From the NCBI RefSeq assembly GCF_024435355.1, contig NZ_JAMJWG010000006.1:124001-188000 (forward strand): 64,000 bases of DNA, read 5' to 3'. Position 1 is the stretch's first letter. Each line of letters begins with the position of its first letter. The position numbers and the translations under genes were made by a program. This stretch comes from Streptomyces odontomachi. Its GTDB lineage: Bacteria > Actinomycetota > Actinomycetes > Streptomycetales > Streptomycetaceae. Shown here in pieces: positions 33,132 to 41,688 of this stretch. Under the pieces are notes generated by a model. It ran no database searches and had not been told where the DNA came from. It saw only the letters and a list, made by a program, of their open reading frames with translations.

Positions 33132-34037
33132 TCATCTCTCCAGGGCCGCCCGGGCCACCGCAAGGGCCTGTTCGGCGTAGCCGCGGCCGAACAGCACCGC
33201 ATGCACCAGCAGGGGAAAGAGCTGGTGCAGCCCCATGCGGTCCGCCCAGCCGGCAGCCAGCGGTGCCCTCTCCTGATAGCCCGCCAGCACGCGCTCCAGG
33301 TGCGGGCAGCCGAACAGGTGGAGCATGGCCAGATCGGTCTCACGGTGCCCGCCGTGCGCGGCCGGGTCGATCAGCCACGCCTGCCCGTCGGCGCCCCAGA
33401 GCACGTTCCCGTTCCACAGATCGCCGTGCAGCCGGGCGGGCGGCTCCGCGGGGCCGGCGAGCTCCGGCAGCCGCGCCATGGCACGTTCGACCACCGCCGC
33501 CTCGGCATGCTCCAGCGTGCCGTCGTCGACCGCTCGGGCCAGGTACGGCAGCACCCGGTGCGCCGCGTACCAGTGCGGCCAGTCGGCGCCGGGGGTGTTG
33601 CGCATCGGGGCGCGTCCGATGTACGCGTCCGCGGGACCGCCGGGTGGCGGCGCGCCGAAGGCGGGCGCGCCCGCGGCGTGCAGGGCGGCCAGGGCACGGC
33701 CGAAGCGGACCGCGGCGGCCCCGGTCGGCCGGCCGGCGGGGACCCGGTCGGTCACCAGCCGGTGCCGGTCGTGACCGTGCACGGCGGGCACCGGGACCGT
33801 GCCGGCCGCGGCCAGCCAGCGCAGCCCCGCCGCCTCGGCCCGGATCGCGCCGGGCGTGTCGTCGTGCTTGACCATGACCACCTGCCCGCCGGCGAGGGTG
33901 ACTTCGGCGAGCGCGCCGGTGAGCCGGCGTTCCCCGGTCACTCGACGCCCGGTGAGCCGGGCCGCCGCGGTGCCCGGGCCGCTGCCGCAGGCCGCCCCCG
34001 GGTCGTCGCCGCCCGGGCCCGCCGGGGAGCCGCTCAT
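33132..34037 (-). CDS. fructosamine kinase family protein
   Basis: 301 aa. It has the fructosamine-3-kinase/ketosamine kinase fold, a small aminoglycoside-phosphotransferase relative. Seen: an N-lobe lysine in GGQVVMVKHDD, the catalytic loop HGDLWNGNVLW, and the metal-binding LIDPAAHGGHRETDLAMLHLFG. The family phosphorylates sugars attached to protein amines (Amadori products), which makes them unstable and removes glycation; some members are housekeeping repair enzymes. The ATG at 34037 lacks a good Shine-Dalgarno, and no in-frame start just upstream is better. It is convergent with the GH42 gene. Confidence 0.85.
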   Translation of the reverse strand: MSGSPAGPGGDDPGAACGSGPGTAAARLTGRRVTGERRLTGALAEVTLAGGQVVMVKHDDTPGAIRAEAAGLRWLAAAGTVPVPAVHGHDRHRLVTDRVPAGRPTGAAAVRFGRALAALHAAGAPAFGAPPPGGPADAYIGRAPMRNTPGADWPHWYAAHRVLPYLARAVDDGTLEHAEAAVVERAMARLPELAGPAEPPARLHGDLWNGNVLWGADGQAWLIDPAAHGGHRETDLAMLHLFGCPHLERVLAGYQERAPLAAGWADRMGLHQLFPLLVHAVLFGRGYAEQALAVARAALER

Positions 34038-34405
34038 GCGCCCGGGTGCGCCGTCGCGGCGGCGCGTGTCTCGGATGCCGTGTCCTCGCTCACCGTCAGC
34101 ACCTCGTCCCGTCCTCCGGATGGTCGGCGTCGGCCGGCGTTCTGTCGGGCCGCCGTCGTCGTACGCACCGACCCGCGGAGCGTCGTGCGCGGCGGTCGGC
34201 GAGCCGCGGAGCAGGATACGCGGGGTGGGGTCGACGGCGAGCACGCATGGCCGCGGGAACGCCAGGAGCCGCTGCGGCGGTGGCGCCACGACCGCGAGGC
34301 GGTGCTCCCGATCCGGGGGCGGGCGCCCTAGCCTGGCCCGGGGGACACGACACAGCACCCTGCGCAGCGCCGTGCCGGCGCCGGGCAGGGCGGCCGGACG
34401 GTGAG
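34038..34405. other. divergent intergenic region
   Basis: 368 GC-rich bases between the fructosamine kinase and the monooxygenase-like gene. I see no supportable gene, RNA or clear hexamer pair here. Confidence 0.4.
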
Positions 34406-34975
34406 ATGAACGAGCAGGTGCAGCGCGCGCCCAGGCCCGTGACGACCGTCTTCACCTGGGAGGTCAGGCCGGGTGAGGACGCCGCCTTCGAACGGTGGGC
34501 GCACGGGTTGCAGGCCGACGCGGAGACGTTCCCCGGCAACCAGGGCGTCACCTGGTTGCGCCCCGAGGGTGGCAGCCGCCGCTACCACGCGGTGGTGCGC
34601 TGGTCCGGTCCGGACAGCCTGGACCGGTGGATGGCCTCGCCCGAACGGGCGGCACGGTACGAGCAGGTGAGTGCCTTCGGCCGGACGGCCCATCCGCAGC
34701 TGACCACCACCGGTCTGGAGACCTGGTTCAACATCCCCCGGATGGTGACGAGGCCGCCGGCCCGCTGGAAGATGTCGCTGGTCACCCTGGTGGCGGTCTA
34801 TCCGTTCGCGCTGTTGTACAACGAGGTGTTCGCGCGGTACTTCGAGACCTGGCAGCCCGCCGAAGCCACCGTGATCTTCCCCGTGTTCCTGTCGCCGCTG
34901 CTCACCTACGCCATCATGCCGGGGCTGAGCCGCGTCCTGCGGCGCTGGCTGTACGGCGAGCAGGCCGCGGAGTGA
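34406..34975 (+). CDS. antibiotic biosynthesis monooxygenase (ABM)-like domain fused to two membrane helices
   Basis: 189 aa. Residues ~10-105 form a ferredoxin-like ABM domain (TTVFTWEVRPGEDAAFERWAHGL, NQGVTWLRPEGG, YHAVVRWSGPDSLDRWMASPERA). Residues ~125-175 are two hydrophobic helices (MSLVTLVAVYPFALLYNEVF and ATVIFPVFLSPLLTYAIM). This is the layout of the DUF/ABM membrane proteins of actinobacteria and proteobacteria, whose reaction is unknown. ABM domains often act on quinones or as dimeric cofactor-less oxygenases. It stands alone in its direction before a strong promoter, so it is probably monocistronic. Confidence 0.7.
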   Translation: MNEQVQRAPRPVTTVFTWEVRPGEDAAFERWAHGLQADAETFPGNQGVTWLRPEGGSRRYHAVVRWSGPDSLDRWMASPERAARYEQVSAFGRTAHPQLTTTGLETWFNIPRMVTRPPARWKMSLVTLVAVYPFALLYNEVFARYFETWQPAEATVIFPVFLSPLLTYAIMPGLSRVLRRWLYGEQAAE

Positions 34976-35102
34976 GGCTGCGTCGGACCTCGCGGGTCGG
35001 ACACGGATGTCGCCCTCGTTCGGTTCGACGGCGAAGGGCCCAGGAAGGGGACGAGGGGTAGCAGAACGGCCACTATCCGATCGGGTACTGTCCGATCGTC
35101 AG

Positions 35103-35114
35103 ATTGTTGACAAT
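35103..35114. promoter_or_regulatory. GntR-type operator overlapping the -35 of the amide operon
   Basis: ATTGT-TG-ACAAT, a 12-bp dyad of the TTGTnnACAA type recognised by FadR-subfamily GntR regulators. It includes the TTGACA -35 box, so binding would block transcription of the transporter/amidase operon. Two copies of TCCGATCG lie 10-30 bases upstream. No GntR gene is in the window. Confidence 0.5.
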
Positions 35115-35136
35115 TTTCCCGTGAAAAGGCTACGTT
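35107..35136 (+). promoter_or_regulatory. promoter of the MFS-acetamidase operon
   Basis: Consensus TTGACA (35107-35112), 18 bases, TACGTT (35131-35136), in an AT-rich pocket. It lies 50 bases before the MFS start codon. Confidence 0.7.
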
Positions 35137-35186
35137 CCCTGCCGCCCCTGACGGAGCAACTCTGTTGATGACAGCGAGGTCCTGGC

Positions 35187-36551
35187 ATGGGAACCGCACG
35201 GCTGCTCGACGACTCCCCCATCACCGCGTTCCACGTCAAAGCCTGTTGCTACACCGTCGGAGGCTTCATCTGCGACGGGTACATCCTCGGCTCCATCGGG
35301 CTTGCGCTGCCGCAGATCAAAACGGAGATGGGGCTCGGCTCGACCTGGGAGGGCCTGCTCGGCGCCTCGGCGCTGATCGGCATCTTCGCCGGATCAGTCG
35401 TCTTCGGACCGATCACGGACCGGGTCGGCCGGAAGAAGATGCTCCTGGGCGACCTCGTCCTCTTCGTGATCGCGTCCGTCCTGCAACTCTTCGTGGCCGG
35501 CCCGGTCGCGCTGTTCGCGCTGCGCTTCTTACTGGGCGTCGCCATCGGCGCCGACTACGCCATCGCCCCCACGCTGCTGACGGAATTCGCGCCGCGGCGC
35601 TACCGCGGGCGGCTGCTCTCCAGTCTCAACGCCACCTTCACGGTCGGATTCGTCGCCTCGTACGGCATCGGCATCCTGCTCGACGGCCGTCTCGGGGACG
35701 ACGCCTGGCGCTGGCTGCTCGCCAGCAGCGCGATACCCGGCCTCCTCACCCTGCTGCTACGGCTCGGCACCCCGGAGTCCCCGCGCTGGCTGGTCAGCAA
35801 GGGCCGGGCCGACGAGGCGCGCAGCATCGTCGACCGCTACTTCGGTCCCGAGTACGCCCTGGAGGAGGCGCCGCCGAAGGAGCAGCGCACCCGGTACCGG
35901 GAGGTGTTCTCCCGGCGCTACCGTGGACGCACCTTCTTCGCCGGCATGTTCTGGCTCTGCCAGGTGTTCCCCTACTTCGGGATCGGCACGTTCCTGCCCA
36001 GGATCGTGGACGCGTTCGGCATCGAGAACGGCTCGCTCGGGGAGGTCCTGTTCAACCTGCTGCTCCTGGCCGGCGCGGTGGCAGGCTGGTTCGTGATGGA
36101 CGCGATCAGCCGCAGGTCGTTCGTCATCTGGTCGTTCGTCATCGTCGGCAGCGCCCTGCTCGTGCTCGGCCTCGACCCCTCACTGCCCGCCCCGGTGCTC
36201 ATCCCGGTCTTCCTCGTCGTGGCGTTCGTCATCTCCGCCGCCGCCGACCTGGAGAGCGTCTACCCGTCGGAGATCTTCCCGACCGAGGTGCGCGCGTCCG
36301 GCACCGGGCTCGCCGCGGGGATCAGCCGCGTCGGTGCGGCGTTGAGCACGTTCGTGCTGCCGTCCGTGCTCGACGGTCTGGGGATCGGCCCGACGATGCT
36401 CATCCTCGCCGCCGTCGTCTTCCTCGGCGTAGTGATCTCGGTCCCGCTGGCCCCGGAGACCCGGCATGTCGCCCTGCACGAGGCCTCCCGCGAGGCCCAA
36501 CCCGAGGACCGCGGCGCCGAAGCGCAGCCGGCGGCCACCGCACGGGGCTGA
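35187..36551 (+). CDS. MFS transporter of the sugar/metabolite porter type
   Basis: 454 aa with 12 predicted helices. The loop 2-3 motif GPITDRVGRKKM, PESPRWLVSKGR after helix 6 and SEIFPTEVRASGTG in the second half mark the sugar-porter/aromatic-acid branch of the superfamily. The next two genes are a small membrane protein and an acetamidase/formamidase, so the cargo is plausibly an amide or a short-chain nitrogen compound (inference). A TTA codon at 35529-35531 makes full translation depend on the bldA tRNA, tying the operon to development. The C-terminal ~25 residues are Glu/Ala-rich and cytoplasmic. Confidence 0.85.
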   Translation: MGTARLLDDSPITAFHVKACCYTVGGFICDGYILGSIGLALPQIKTEMGLGSTWEGLLGASALIGIFAGSVVFGPITDRVGRKKMLLGDLVLFVIASVLQLFVAGPVALFALRFLLGVAIGADYAIAPTLLTEFAPRRYRGRLLSSLNATFTVGFVASYGIGILLDGRLGDDAWRWLLASSAIPGLLTLLLRLGTPESPRWLVSKGRADEARSIVDRYFGPEYALEEAPPKEQRTRYREVFSRRYRGRTFFAGMFWLCQVFPYFGIGTFLPRIVDAFGIENGSLGEVLFNLLLLAGAVAGWFVMDAISRRSFVIWSFVIVGSALLVLGLDPSLPAPVLIPVFLVVAFVISAAADLESVYPSEIFPTEVRASGTGLAAGISRVGAALSTFVLPSVLDGLGIGPTMLILAAVVFLGVVISVPLAPETRHVALHEASREAQPEDRGAEAQPAATARG

Positions 36552-36555
36552 CGCC

Positions 36556-36604
<49 letters not shown>

Positions 36605-36651
36605 GCGGTGACGTCCGCCTCCCTCCGCCGGGTGCGGCACCTCGGAGCCGG

Positions 36652-36792
36652 GTGCTGTGGAACGTGGACGACCGGGCCCGGATCGGCGACGTCGCCTGGC
36701 TCGTCATCGGCGCCTGGCTCGTCATCGGCGCCTGCGTCCTGCTGTACTACCGCCGCAGCGGCCGTGGCACCGATCTGGAACTGGAGAACTGA
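36652..36792 (+). CDS. 46-aa single-helix membrane protein
   Basis: 46 aa from GTG with GGAG five bases upstream. A short polar N-terminus (LWNVDDRARIGD) precedes one helix containing the repeat AWLVIGAWLVIGA, then YYRRSGRGTDLELEN. The helix is lengthened by an exact 18-bp tandem duplication (36694-36711 and 36712-36729) that adds six residues. TGATG overlaps the acetamidase start, so the two are coupled. Small helices of this kind often accompany transporters as accessory subunits; the role here is inferred from position. Confidence 0.6.
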   Translation: MLWNVDDRARIGDVAWLVIGAWLVIGACVLLYYRRSGRGTDLELEN

Positions 36793-37706
36793 TGCATCTG
36801 CAAGCAACCTCCGTGCACCACGTGTGGGACCGTTCGATCGCCCCGGTGCTCACCCTGGCCCCCGGCGACACGATCACCGTGCAGACCCTGGAGTCCAGCG
36901 GCGGACAGCTCACCCGCGACTCGACGGCCGTCGACGTCTCCGCCCTGGACTTCGGCCGGGTCAATCCGGTGACCGGCCCGATCCGGGTCGAGGGTGCGCA
37001 GCCGGGCGACGCGCTGGTGATCGACATCCTGGAGACGTCCGTCGCCGACTGGGGCTGGACCGCCTGCATCCCCGGCTTCGGGCTGCTCGCCGACGACTTC
37101 CCCGACGCCCACCTGCGGATCGTCTCCATCGACGGCGACCGCGCCGAGCTGCTGCCCGGCCTCGCCGTGCCGGTGCTGCCGATGGTCGGCACCATCGGGG
37201 TGGCCGTGCCGGAGCCGGGCGAGCACTCGCTGGTGCCGCCGCGCCGCTGGGGCGGCAACATGGACATCCGCCAGGTGGGTCCTGGTGCCCGGCTCAGGCT
37301 TCCGGTGGGCGTCGAGGGTGCGCTGCTCTCGCTGGGCGACGTGCACGCGGCGATGGGCGACGGTGAGGTCTGCGGGACCGGCGTGGAGACCTCGGCGACC
37401 GTCGCCCTGCGGGTCGACCTGGAACGGGGCGCGGCACCCCGCACCCCGGTACTGGAAACCGCCCCGGCCACCCGCCGCACCGGTGCCGCCCTGGCCACCA
37501 CGGGGATCGGCCCGGACCTGATGGCCGCGGCCAAGGAGGCCACCCGCGCCCTGGTCGACGAGGTCGCACGGCGCACCGGAGTGGATCCGGTCGACGCCTA
37601 CCTGCTCGTCAGCATCGCCGGCGACCTGGCGATCTCCGAGGTGGTGGACGTACCGAACTGGGTGGTCAGCGCCCATCTGGACCGGGCCCTGCTGGCCGGC
37701 CTCTGA
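36792..37706 (+). CDS. acetamidase/formamidase family protein
   Basis: 304 aa, near the family length. Recognised by the beta-sheet signatures WDRSIAPVLTLAPGDTITVQTLE, GPIRVEGAQPGDALVIDIL, WGGNMDIRQVGPG and the conserved GDVHAAMGDGEVCGTGVE. The family hydrolyses formamide, acetamide or related short amides to ammonia and the acid. It is encoded with an MFS transporter and a small membrane protein under one promoter, suggesting uptake and deamidation of an amide as a nitrogen source. The start overlaps the preceding stop. GATGCCC repeats follow its stop. Confidence 0.88.
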   Translation: MHLQATSVHHVWDRSIAPVLTLAPGDTITVQTLESSGGQLTRDSTAVDVSALDFGRVNPVTGPIRVEGAQPGDALVIDILETSVADWGWTACIPGFGLLADDFPDAHLRIVSIDGDRAELLPGLAVPVLPMVGTIGVAVPEPGEHSLVPPRRWGGNMDIRQVGPGARLRLPVGVEGALLSLGDVHAAMGDGEVCGTGVETSATVALRVDLERGAAPRTPVLETAPATRRTGAALATTGIGPDLMAAAKEATRALVDEVARRTGVDPVDAYLLVSIAGDLAISEVVDVPNWVVSAHLDRALLAGL

Positions 37707-37713
37707 CCGTCCT

Positions 37714-37740
37714 CGATGCCCGATGCCCGATGCCCGGTGT
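37714..37740. repeat. 7-bp tandem repeat (CGATGCC type) after the acetamidase gene
   Basis: Three close copies of CGATGCC followed by decayed copies (CGGTGTC, CGGTGCC). A second 7-base tandem tract flanking the same operon, 1.1 kb from the GGTCAGC tract. Confidence 0.7.
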
Positions 37741-37789
37741 CCGGTGCCCCGTGCCAGCATGGCGCGGGCGCCGGGCACGAGGCCGACGG

Positions 37790-38881
37790 CTACCCGCGGA
37801 TGCGGTGCACCGGAACCGGATACCCGGGGCGGAACGCGGTCGGCGCGGACTGCGGGGTGCTGGCACACCCCGCCGCGCTGTCCGCGGCGCGGACGGCGTC
37901 CCGCACCGCCTGTTCGAGGACGGCCGGATCGCACACCACCCGGGCGTTGAACTGGACGTCCGCGGTGCGCACGGGCTCGGTCTGGGCGACGGTGGCGACC
38001 GGGGCCGCGCCGGCAGTGACCACGCTGAGCTTGGTCAACTCCGTTCCGGAGCGCACGCTGACCTTGGCGTGCCCGACCAGCCAGCCCGCGGCGGCAGCAC
38101 GCTCCGACAGGTACTGGAGGGCGGTGGCGGCCCACCGGTGCGGCACGAAGCCCGGCTCGCCGACTGCGTGGAAGCCCTGGTTGAGCCAGGCCAGTTCGGC
38201 CTCGGCATGGGCGTAACGGTCGTAGTCGATCTCCAGGACCGTCCCCGAGCCGGTGCCGTCCCACCAGGCGTCCACCAGGTCGGCCATTCCTTCGGCGGTG
38301 GCCGCCGAGTAGGGCAGGACGCGAGCCGTCGGATGGCGCCGGGCGAGCCGCGCGACCAGCTCCTCGCGCTTCCCCGCCGGTAAGGTGTCCGACTTGTTCA
38401 GGGCGATGACGTCGGCCTCTTCCAGTTGCTTCCCGAAGAGGTAGGAGAGGTCGGACTCGGTGTCCTCCAGCGGGAGGGCGCTGGCGAGGGCCTGATACCG
38501 GTCCGGCTCGACCACGGTGGTCAGCGGGGCCACCGCGAACCGGTCCCCGTAGTACTTCTTCAGCGGATTCACGACGGTGGCCTGCACATCCGTACAGCTG
38601 CCGACGGACTCGGCGAGGATCGTGTCGGCGCCCTGATCGTCCACCAAGGTGCGGGCGACGTCCACGAGGTCGTCGAACCGGCAGCAGAAGCACCCGCCGG
38701 TGACCTCGCCCACCCGGTCGACACTGGACTTCACCAGGCGCGTGTCCACCAGGTCGGTGCCCTGGTCGTTGGTGATGACGGCCACCCGGCGGCCACGCAG
38801 TTGAAGGTGGCGGGCTGCCGCCAGCAGCGTGGTGGTCTTGCCGGCGCCGAGAAACCCGCTGAGGCCGATGAACCGTATCAC
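37790..38881 (-). CDS. CobW/COG0523 family GTPase (metallochaperone-like)
   Basis: 363 aa from GTG at 38881 with GGGAGG eight bases upstream. Walker A GFLGAGKTT, the metal-binding GGCFCC motif (C64, C66, C67), and the GTP-specificity motif ALNKSD are all present. COG0523 proteins deliver zinc, cobalt or other metals to enzymes, powered by GTP. The C-terminal half is divergent and carries an HAxxS-like region (VGHAKVSVRSG). The target metal and client are unknown. It is divergent from a MerR-type regulator; the two may be linked, but no Zur box was identified between them. Confidence 0.85.
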   Translation of the reverse strand: MIRFIGLSGFLGAGKTTTLLAAARHLQLRGRRVAVITNDQGTDLVDTRLVKSSVDRVGEVTGGCFCCRFDDLVDVARTLVDDQGADTILAESVGSCTDVQATVVNPLKKYYGDRFAVAPLTTVVEPDRYQALASALPLEDTESDLSYLFGKQLEEADVIALNKSDTLPAGKREELVARLARRHPTARVLPYSAATAEGMADLVDAWWDGTGSGTVLEIDYDRYAHAEAELAWLNQGFHAVGEPGFVPHRWAATALQYLSERAAAAGWLVGHAKVSVRSGTELTKLSVVTAGAAPVATVAQTEPVRTADVQFNARVVCDPAVLEQAVRDAVRAADSAAGCASTPQSAPTAFRPGYPVPVHRIRG

Positions 38882-38981
38882 CGCGTGTCCCTCCCCGTTG
38901 CGCACCAAAAGCACGCGCCTGCGCGGAGCCGCCGAGCTGCGGATCCCTGCACGGAGCGGGCTTCTCCCGCAAAGCGCTCCG

Positions 38982-39010
38982 ACGCTACGGGCCCGGGTGA
39001 AGAGGGTCAA
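38982..39010 (-). promoter_or_regulatory. putative promoter of the CobW-type gene
   Basis: On the minus strand TTGACC (39010-39005), 17 bases, TAGCGT (38987-38982): five of six at -35 and a good TAnnnT at -10. About 100 bases of leader precede the GTG. Confidence 0.55.
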
Positions 39011-39114
39011 GAGCCTTCCCCTGCCGCTCGTTGGCGTTGTCGTCGGTGCTGTTCAGCCCCCGCGCCGTCGCCGCCGCCTTGGACATGTCCGGCCTGCTGC
39101 GCCTTAATGGCGAC

Positions 39115-39603
39115 ATGAAGTCGAGCGCCCCCGACAGCACCACGACGACGGCCACAGCGATGACCACGACGACGATGACCATCGGTGCCGTGGCCGACCG
39201 TTTCGGTCTGGCCACCCACGTCCTGCGGCACTGGGAGACGATGGACCTGTTGCGCCCCGGCCGGGACGCGGGGGGCCGTCGCCGTTACGACGCCGACGAC
39301 CTCACCCGCGTGGCGCTGATCCTTCAGGCGAAGGACGCCGGCCTCGCGCTGGACACCATCCGGGCCCTGGCCGCCGCCGCGGCGGACCCCACCACCCGTC
39401 GGGACATCCTGCGCCGCGAGGCCGCGGCACTGCGTTCCAGGATCGCGGCCGCCCAGACCTCCCTGGAGTTGCTGGAAGGCGCCCTGGGCTGTGCGCACGA
39501 CGACCTCACGCGGTGCCCGAACTACCGGCGGATGGTGGCCCAACGCCTCGGGACCCCGTCTCGAACCGTCTCCCCGGGCTGCGCGTCAGAGCCGCCGCAC
39601 TGA
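39115..39603 (+). CDS. MerR family transcriptional regulator
   Basis: 162 aa from ATG 39115. A Thr-rich lead-in (STTTTATAMTTTT) comes before the winged helix MTIGAVADRFGLATHVLRHWE, so an internal ATG at 39178 may be the real start. The wing reads GGRRRYDADDL. A coiled region (~90-125) follows, and GCAHDDLTRCPNYRR near the C-terminus has two cysteines that could bind metal or thiol. A palindrome GGACATGTCC lies 25 bases upstream of the first ATG. MerR regulators untwist promoters in response to metals, drugs or oxidants; the signal here is unknown. It is divergent from the CobW gene. Confidence 0.8.
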   Translation: MKSSAPDSTTTTATAMTTTTMTIGAVADRFGLATHVLRHWETMDLLRPGRDAGGRRRYDADDLTRVALILQAKDAGLALDTIRALAAAAADPTTRRDILRREAAALRSRIAAAQTSLELLEGALGCAHDDLTRCPNYRRMVAQRLGTPSRTVSPGCASEPPH

Positions 39604-39671
39604 AGCCGCCGATGGCAGATCCCTTCATCCCTTATGAATGCACGGCCTCCGGAGACCGACTTCTCGGTCGG

Positions 39672-39701
39672 GTGACAGTCCCCGGGAGCGGGTGCTAGTG
39701 T
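39672..39701 (+). promoter_or_regulatory. promoter of the glycosyltransferase island, leaderless
   Basis: GTGACA (39672-39677), 18 bases, TAGTGT (39696-39701). The ATG at 39709 lies 7 bases past the -10 and there is no Shine-Dalgarno, so the first gene is probably translated from a leaderless mRNA. Confidence 0.65.
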
Positions 39702-39708
39702 CCACGAA

Positions 39709-40854
39709 ATGCGGATTGGGATTGACGCCTATGTAAGCGGATCAGCTCGCCTCGGTGGATTCACCCACTACATTTCCCGGCTCGTTGAATACCTTGCAAA
39801 AGGAGAGGACGAGCTCCTTGTCTACGTGCCGACCGGACAGATCGCCGACGTGGTGATCGAGTCGAGTCCAACCTGCACCGTGCGGCGGCTCCCCTTCGAG
39901 TTATCCGATTATCCGGACCGTTCGGTCAGAGATTTTCGATGGCATCAAGAGGTACTGAATTCCGCCCTGTACGAGGATGCACCCGACGTAATCCTCGGGA
40001 CGAGTTTCTTCCTCCCCCTCGACTGGCCGGGCGCCAAAGTCGTCACCGTTCACGATCTGGTTTTCGAGCGGCATCCAGAATTCTTCACCGAGGTGAATCT
40101 CGCCCTCTACAAGGAGTGGGGGCGGCGCGCGGCCGAGCATGCGGACGCGGTGATCTGCGTGTCCCAGGCGACGGCGTCGGACGTTGCGGAACTCTGGGGA
40201 ATCACGGACAAGCCCGTCGCCGTGACCCTGTTGGGAAGTTCACTGCGCACGACGCCCACGGACATCGAGGTCTCCCGCGAAGTCGTGCGGGAACAGCTCG
40301 GGGTGACAGGTGCCTACCTCCTCAACGTGGGCGCCACCCACCCGCGTAAGAACCTGCGCGGTGTCCTGGACGTCTACACCGCCCTCCCGAAGGCCGTCCG
40401 GGAATCCACCGGGCTGGTGTTGATGAACGCCGACTTCCCTCCCGTGTGGTCCACGCTCCGCGAATACGGCGTCCAGGAGGACGTGACCGTCACCGACTGG
40501 CTCCCCAACGAGGTCGTCCCGCACGTCTACAACGCGGCGGCCCTGCTGCTGCACCCGGCCCACAGAGAAGGCTTCGGTCTCCCCGTCCTGGACGCCATGA
40601 CCTGCGGAACACCCGTGGTCGGATCCGATCGCCCCGCCGTTCCGGAAATCGCCGGGGACGCCGCGCTCCTGCACGATCCCGCCGACACGGACGCCATGGC
40701 CAAGAGCGTCCTGCGGCTGCTCGACGACGACCGGCTCAGCGCCGAGCTCGGGGCTGCGGGCCGGCGCAGAAGCGGGCAGTTCAGCTGGGAAGGGCTCGCG
40801 GCCTCGACCCGTGCCGTGCTCGCCGAAGCCGTCACCAACCGGGCGGCCTCATGA
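39709..40854 (+). CDS. glycosyltransferase family 4
   Basis: 381 aa, GT-B fold. N-domain MRIGIDAYVSG, then VTVHDLVFERHP and VICVSQATASDV. C-domain with the donor-binding LNVGATHPRKNLRGVL and the GT4 signature HREGFGLPVLDAMTCGTPVV, followed by PEIAGDAALLHDP. It transfers a sugar from a nucleotide donor to an unknown acceptor in the cytoplasm. The first ~500 bases are markedly AT-richer than the surroundings and include the TTA codon 39901-39903, pointing to bldA dependence and likely foreign origin. It is coupled by ATGA to a PIG-L type deacetylase gene; a two-step glycosylate-then-deacetylate route is possible. Confidence 0.85.
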   Translation: MRIGIDAYVSGSARLGGFTHYISRLVEYLAKGEDELLVYVPTGQIADVVIESSPTCTVRRLPFELSDYPDRSVRDFRWHQEVLNSALYEDAPDVILGTSFFLPLDWPGAKVVTVHDLVFERHPEFFTEVNLALYKEWGRRAAEHADAVICVSQATASDVAELWGITDKPVAVTLLGSSLRTTPTDIEVSREVVREQLGVTGAYLLNVGATHPRKNLRGVLDVYTALPKAVRESTGLVLMNADFPPVWSTLREYGVQEDVTVTDWLPNEVVPHVYNAAALLLHPAHREGFGLPVLDAMTCGTPVVGSDRPAVPEIAGDAALLHDPADTDAMAKSVLRLLDDDRLSAELGAAGRRRSGQFSWEGLAASTRAVLAEAVTNRAAS

Positions 40855-41666
40855 CCTCCGCACGACCGACGGCACCGACACGCGTGCTGGCCGTCTCACC
40901 GCATCTCGACGACGCCGTCCTGTCGTACGGTGCGCGACTGCACCAACTTGCCCGAAGCGGTGCCGAGGTCGTCGTGCTGACCGTGTTCGCGGGTGTGCCG
41001 GGCCCCCCGTACTCCGCTACCGCGCACGTTTACCACGACACGTGGGGGGTGAGCGGCAATCCCGTTCCGATGCGCATCGACGAAGACGCGAAGGCCCTGC
41101 GCGAACTGGGTCTGACACCGCGCCACGCCGACTTCCTGGACGCCATCTACCGGACCCTCCCGAACGGCCGTTGGCTGGTCGACGATCCCTCACGGTCGGT
41201 CAGCAGCCAGGCCCTCGAGGTCGAGGAACCCGACCTGATGGCATCGGTCGCGCAGCACATCAGGGAATTCTCCACGCGTTTCCGCCCTGCCGCGGTGTAC
41301 ACCTGCGCGGCGATCGGCAGGCATGTCGACCACTGGAGAACGCGCGACGCCACCGTCAAGGCGCTGCTGGGGACCGACATCCCACTGAGGTTCTGGGAGG
41401 ACCTGCCCTACCGGGGGAAGACGACGCGGATGCCGCCGCTGCCGGCCGGCACGTCCTTCACGGGCCACCTCGTCGAGCCGGTCGACCCGCAGGACCGGGA
41501 CGCGAAGTTCCGAGCCCTGCTGCACTACGAGTCGCAGCTCGCGCTCCTCGGACACGAGAGTGAGCCGCTGCCCGAGCGCCTCGAGCGGTACGCCCGGGAG
41601 CGCTCCGAAACGGCGTACAACGAAGCCACCTGGGGGCTGGCGACGACGGGCGGAGCCACGCGATGA
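40851..41666 (+). CDS. PIG-L (LmbE) family deacetylase
   Basis: 271 aa. Zinc-binding SPHLDDAVLSYG near the N-terminus (H and DD) and GRHVDHWRTRDA further on are the LmbE/PIG-L pattern. Members remove N-acetyl from GlcNAc-containing precursors (mycothiol, GPI, teicoplanin-type antibiotics). Following a GT4 gene with an ATGA overlap, the natural guess is deacetylation of an N-acetylated sugar just attached by it. It has no signal peptide. It differs from MshB in length and local sequence, so mycothiol biosynthesis is not implied. Confidence 0.83.
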   Translation: MTSARPTAPTRVLAVSPHLDDAVLSYGARLHQLARSGAEVVVLTVFAGVPGPPYSATAHVYHDTWGVSGNPVPMRIDEDAKALRELGLTPRHADFLDAIYRTLPNGRWLVDDPSRSVSSQALEVEEPDLMASVAQHIREFSTRFRPAAVYTCAAIGRHVDHWRTRDATVKALLGTDIPLRFWEDLPYRGKTTRMPPLPAGTSFTGHLVEPVDPQDRDAKFRALLHYESQLALLGHESEPLPERLERYARERSETAYNEATWGLATTGGATR

Positions 41667-41688
41667 ACCCTTCCCTCGGGCACCCGGC

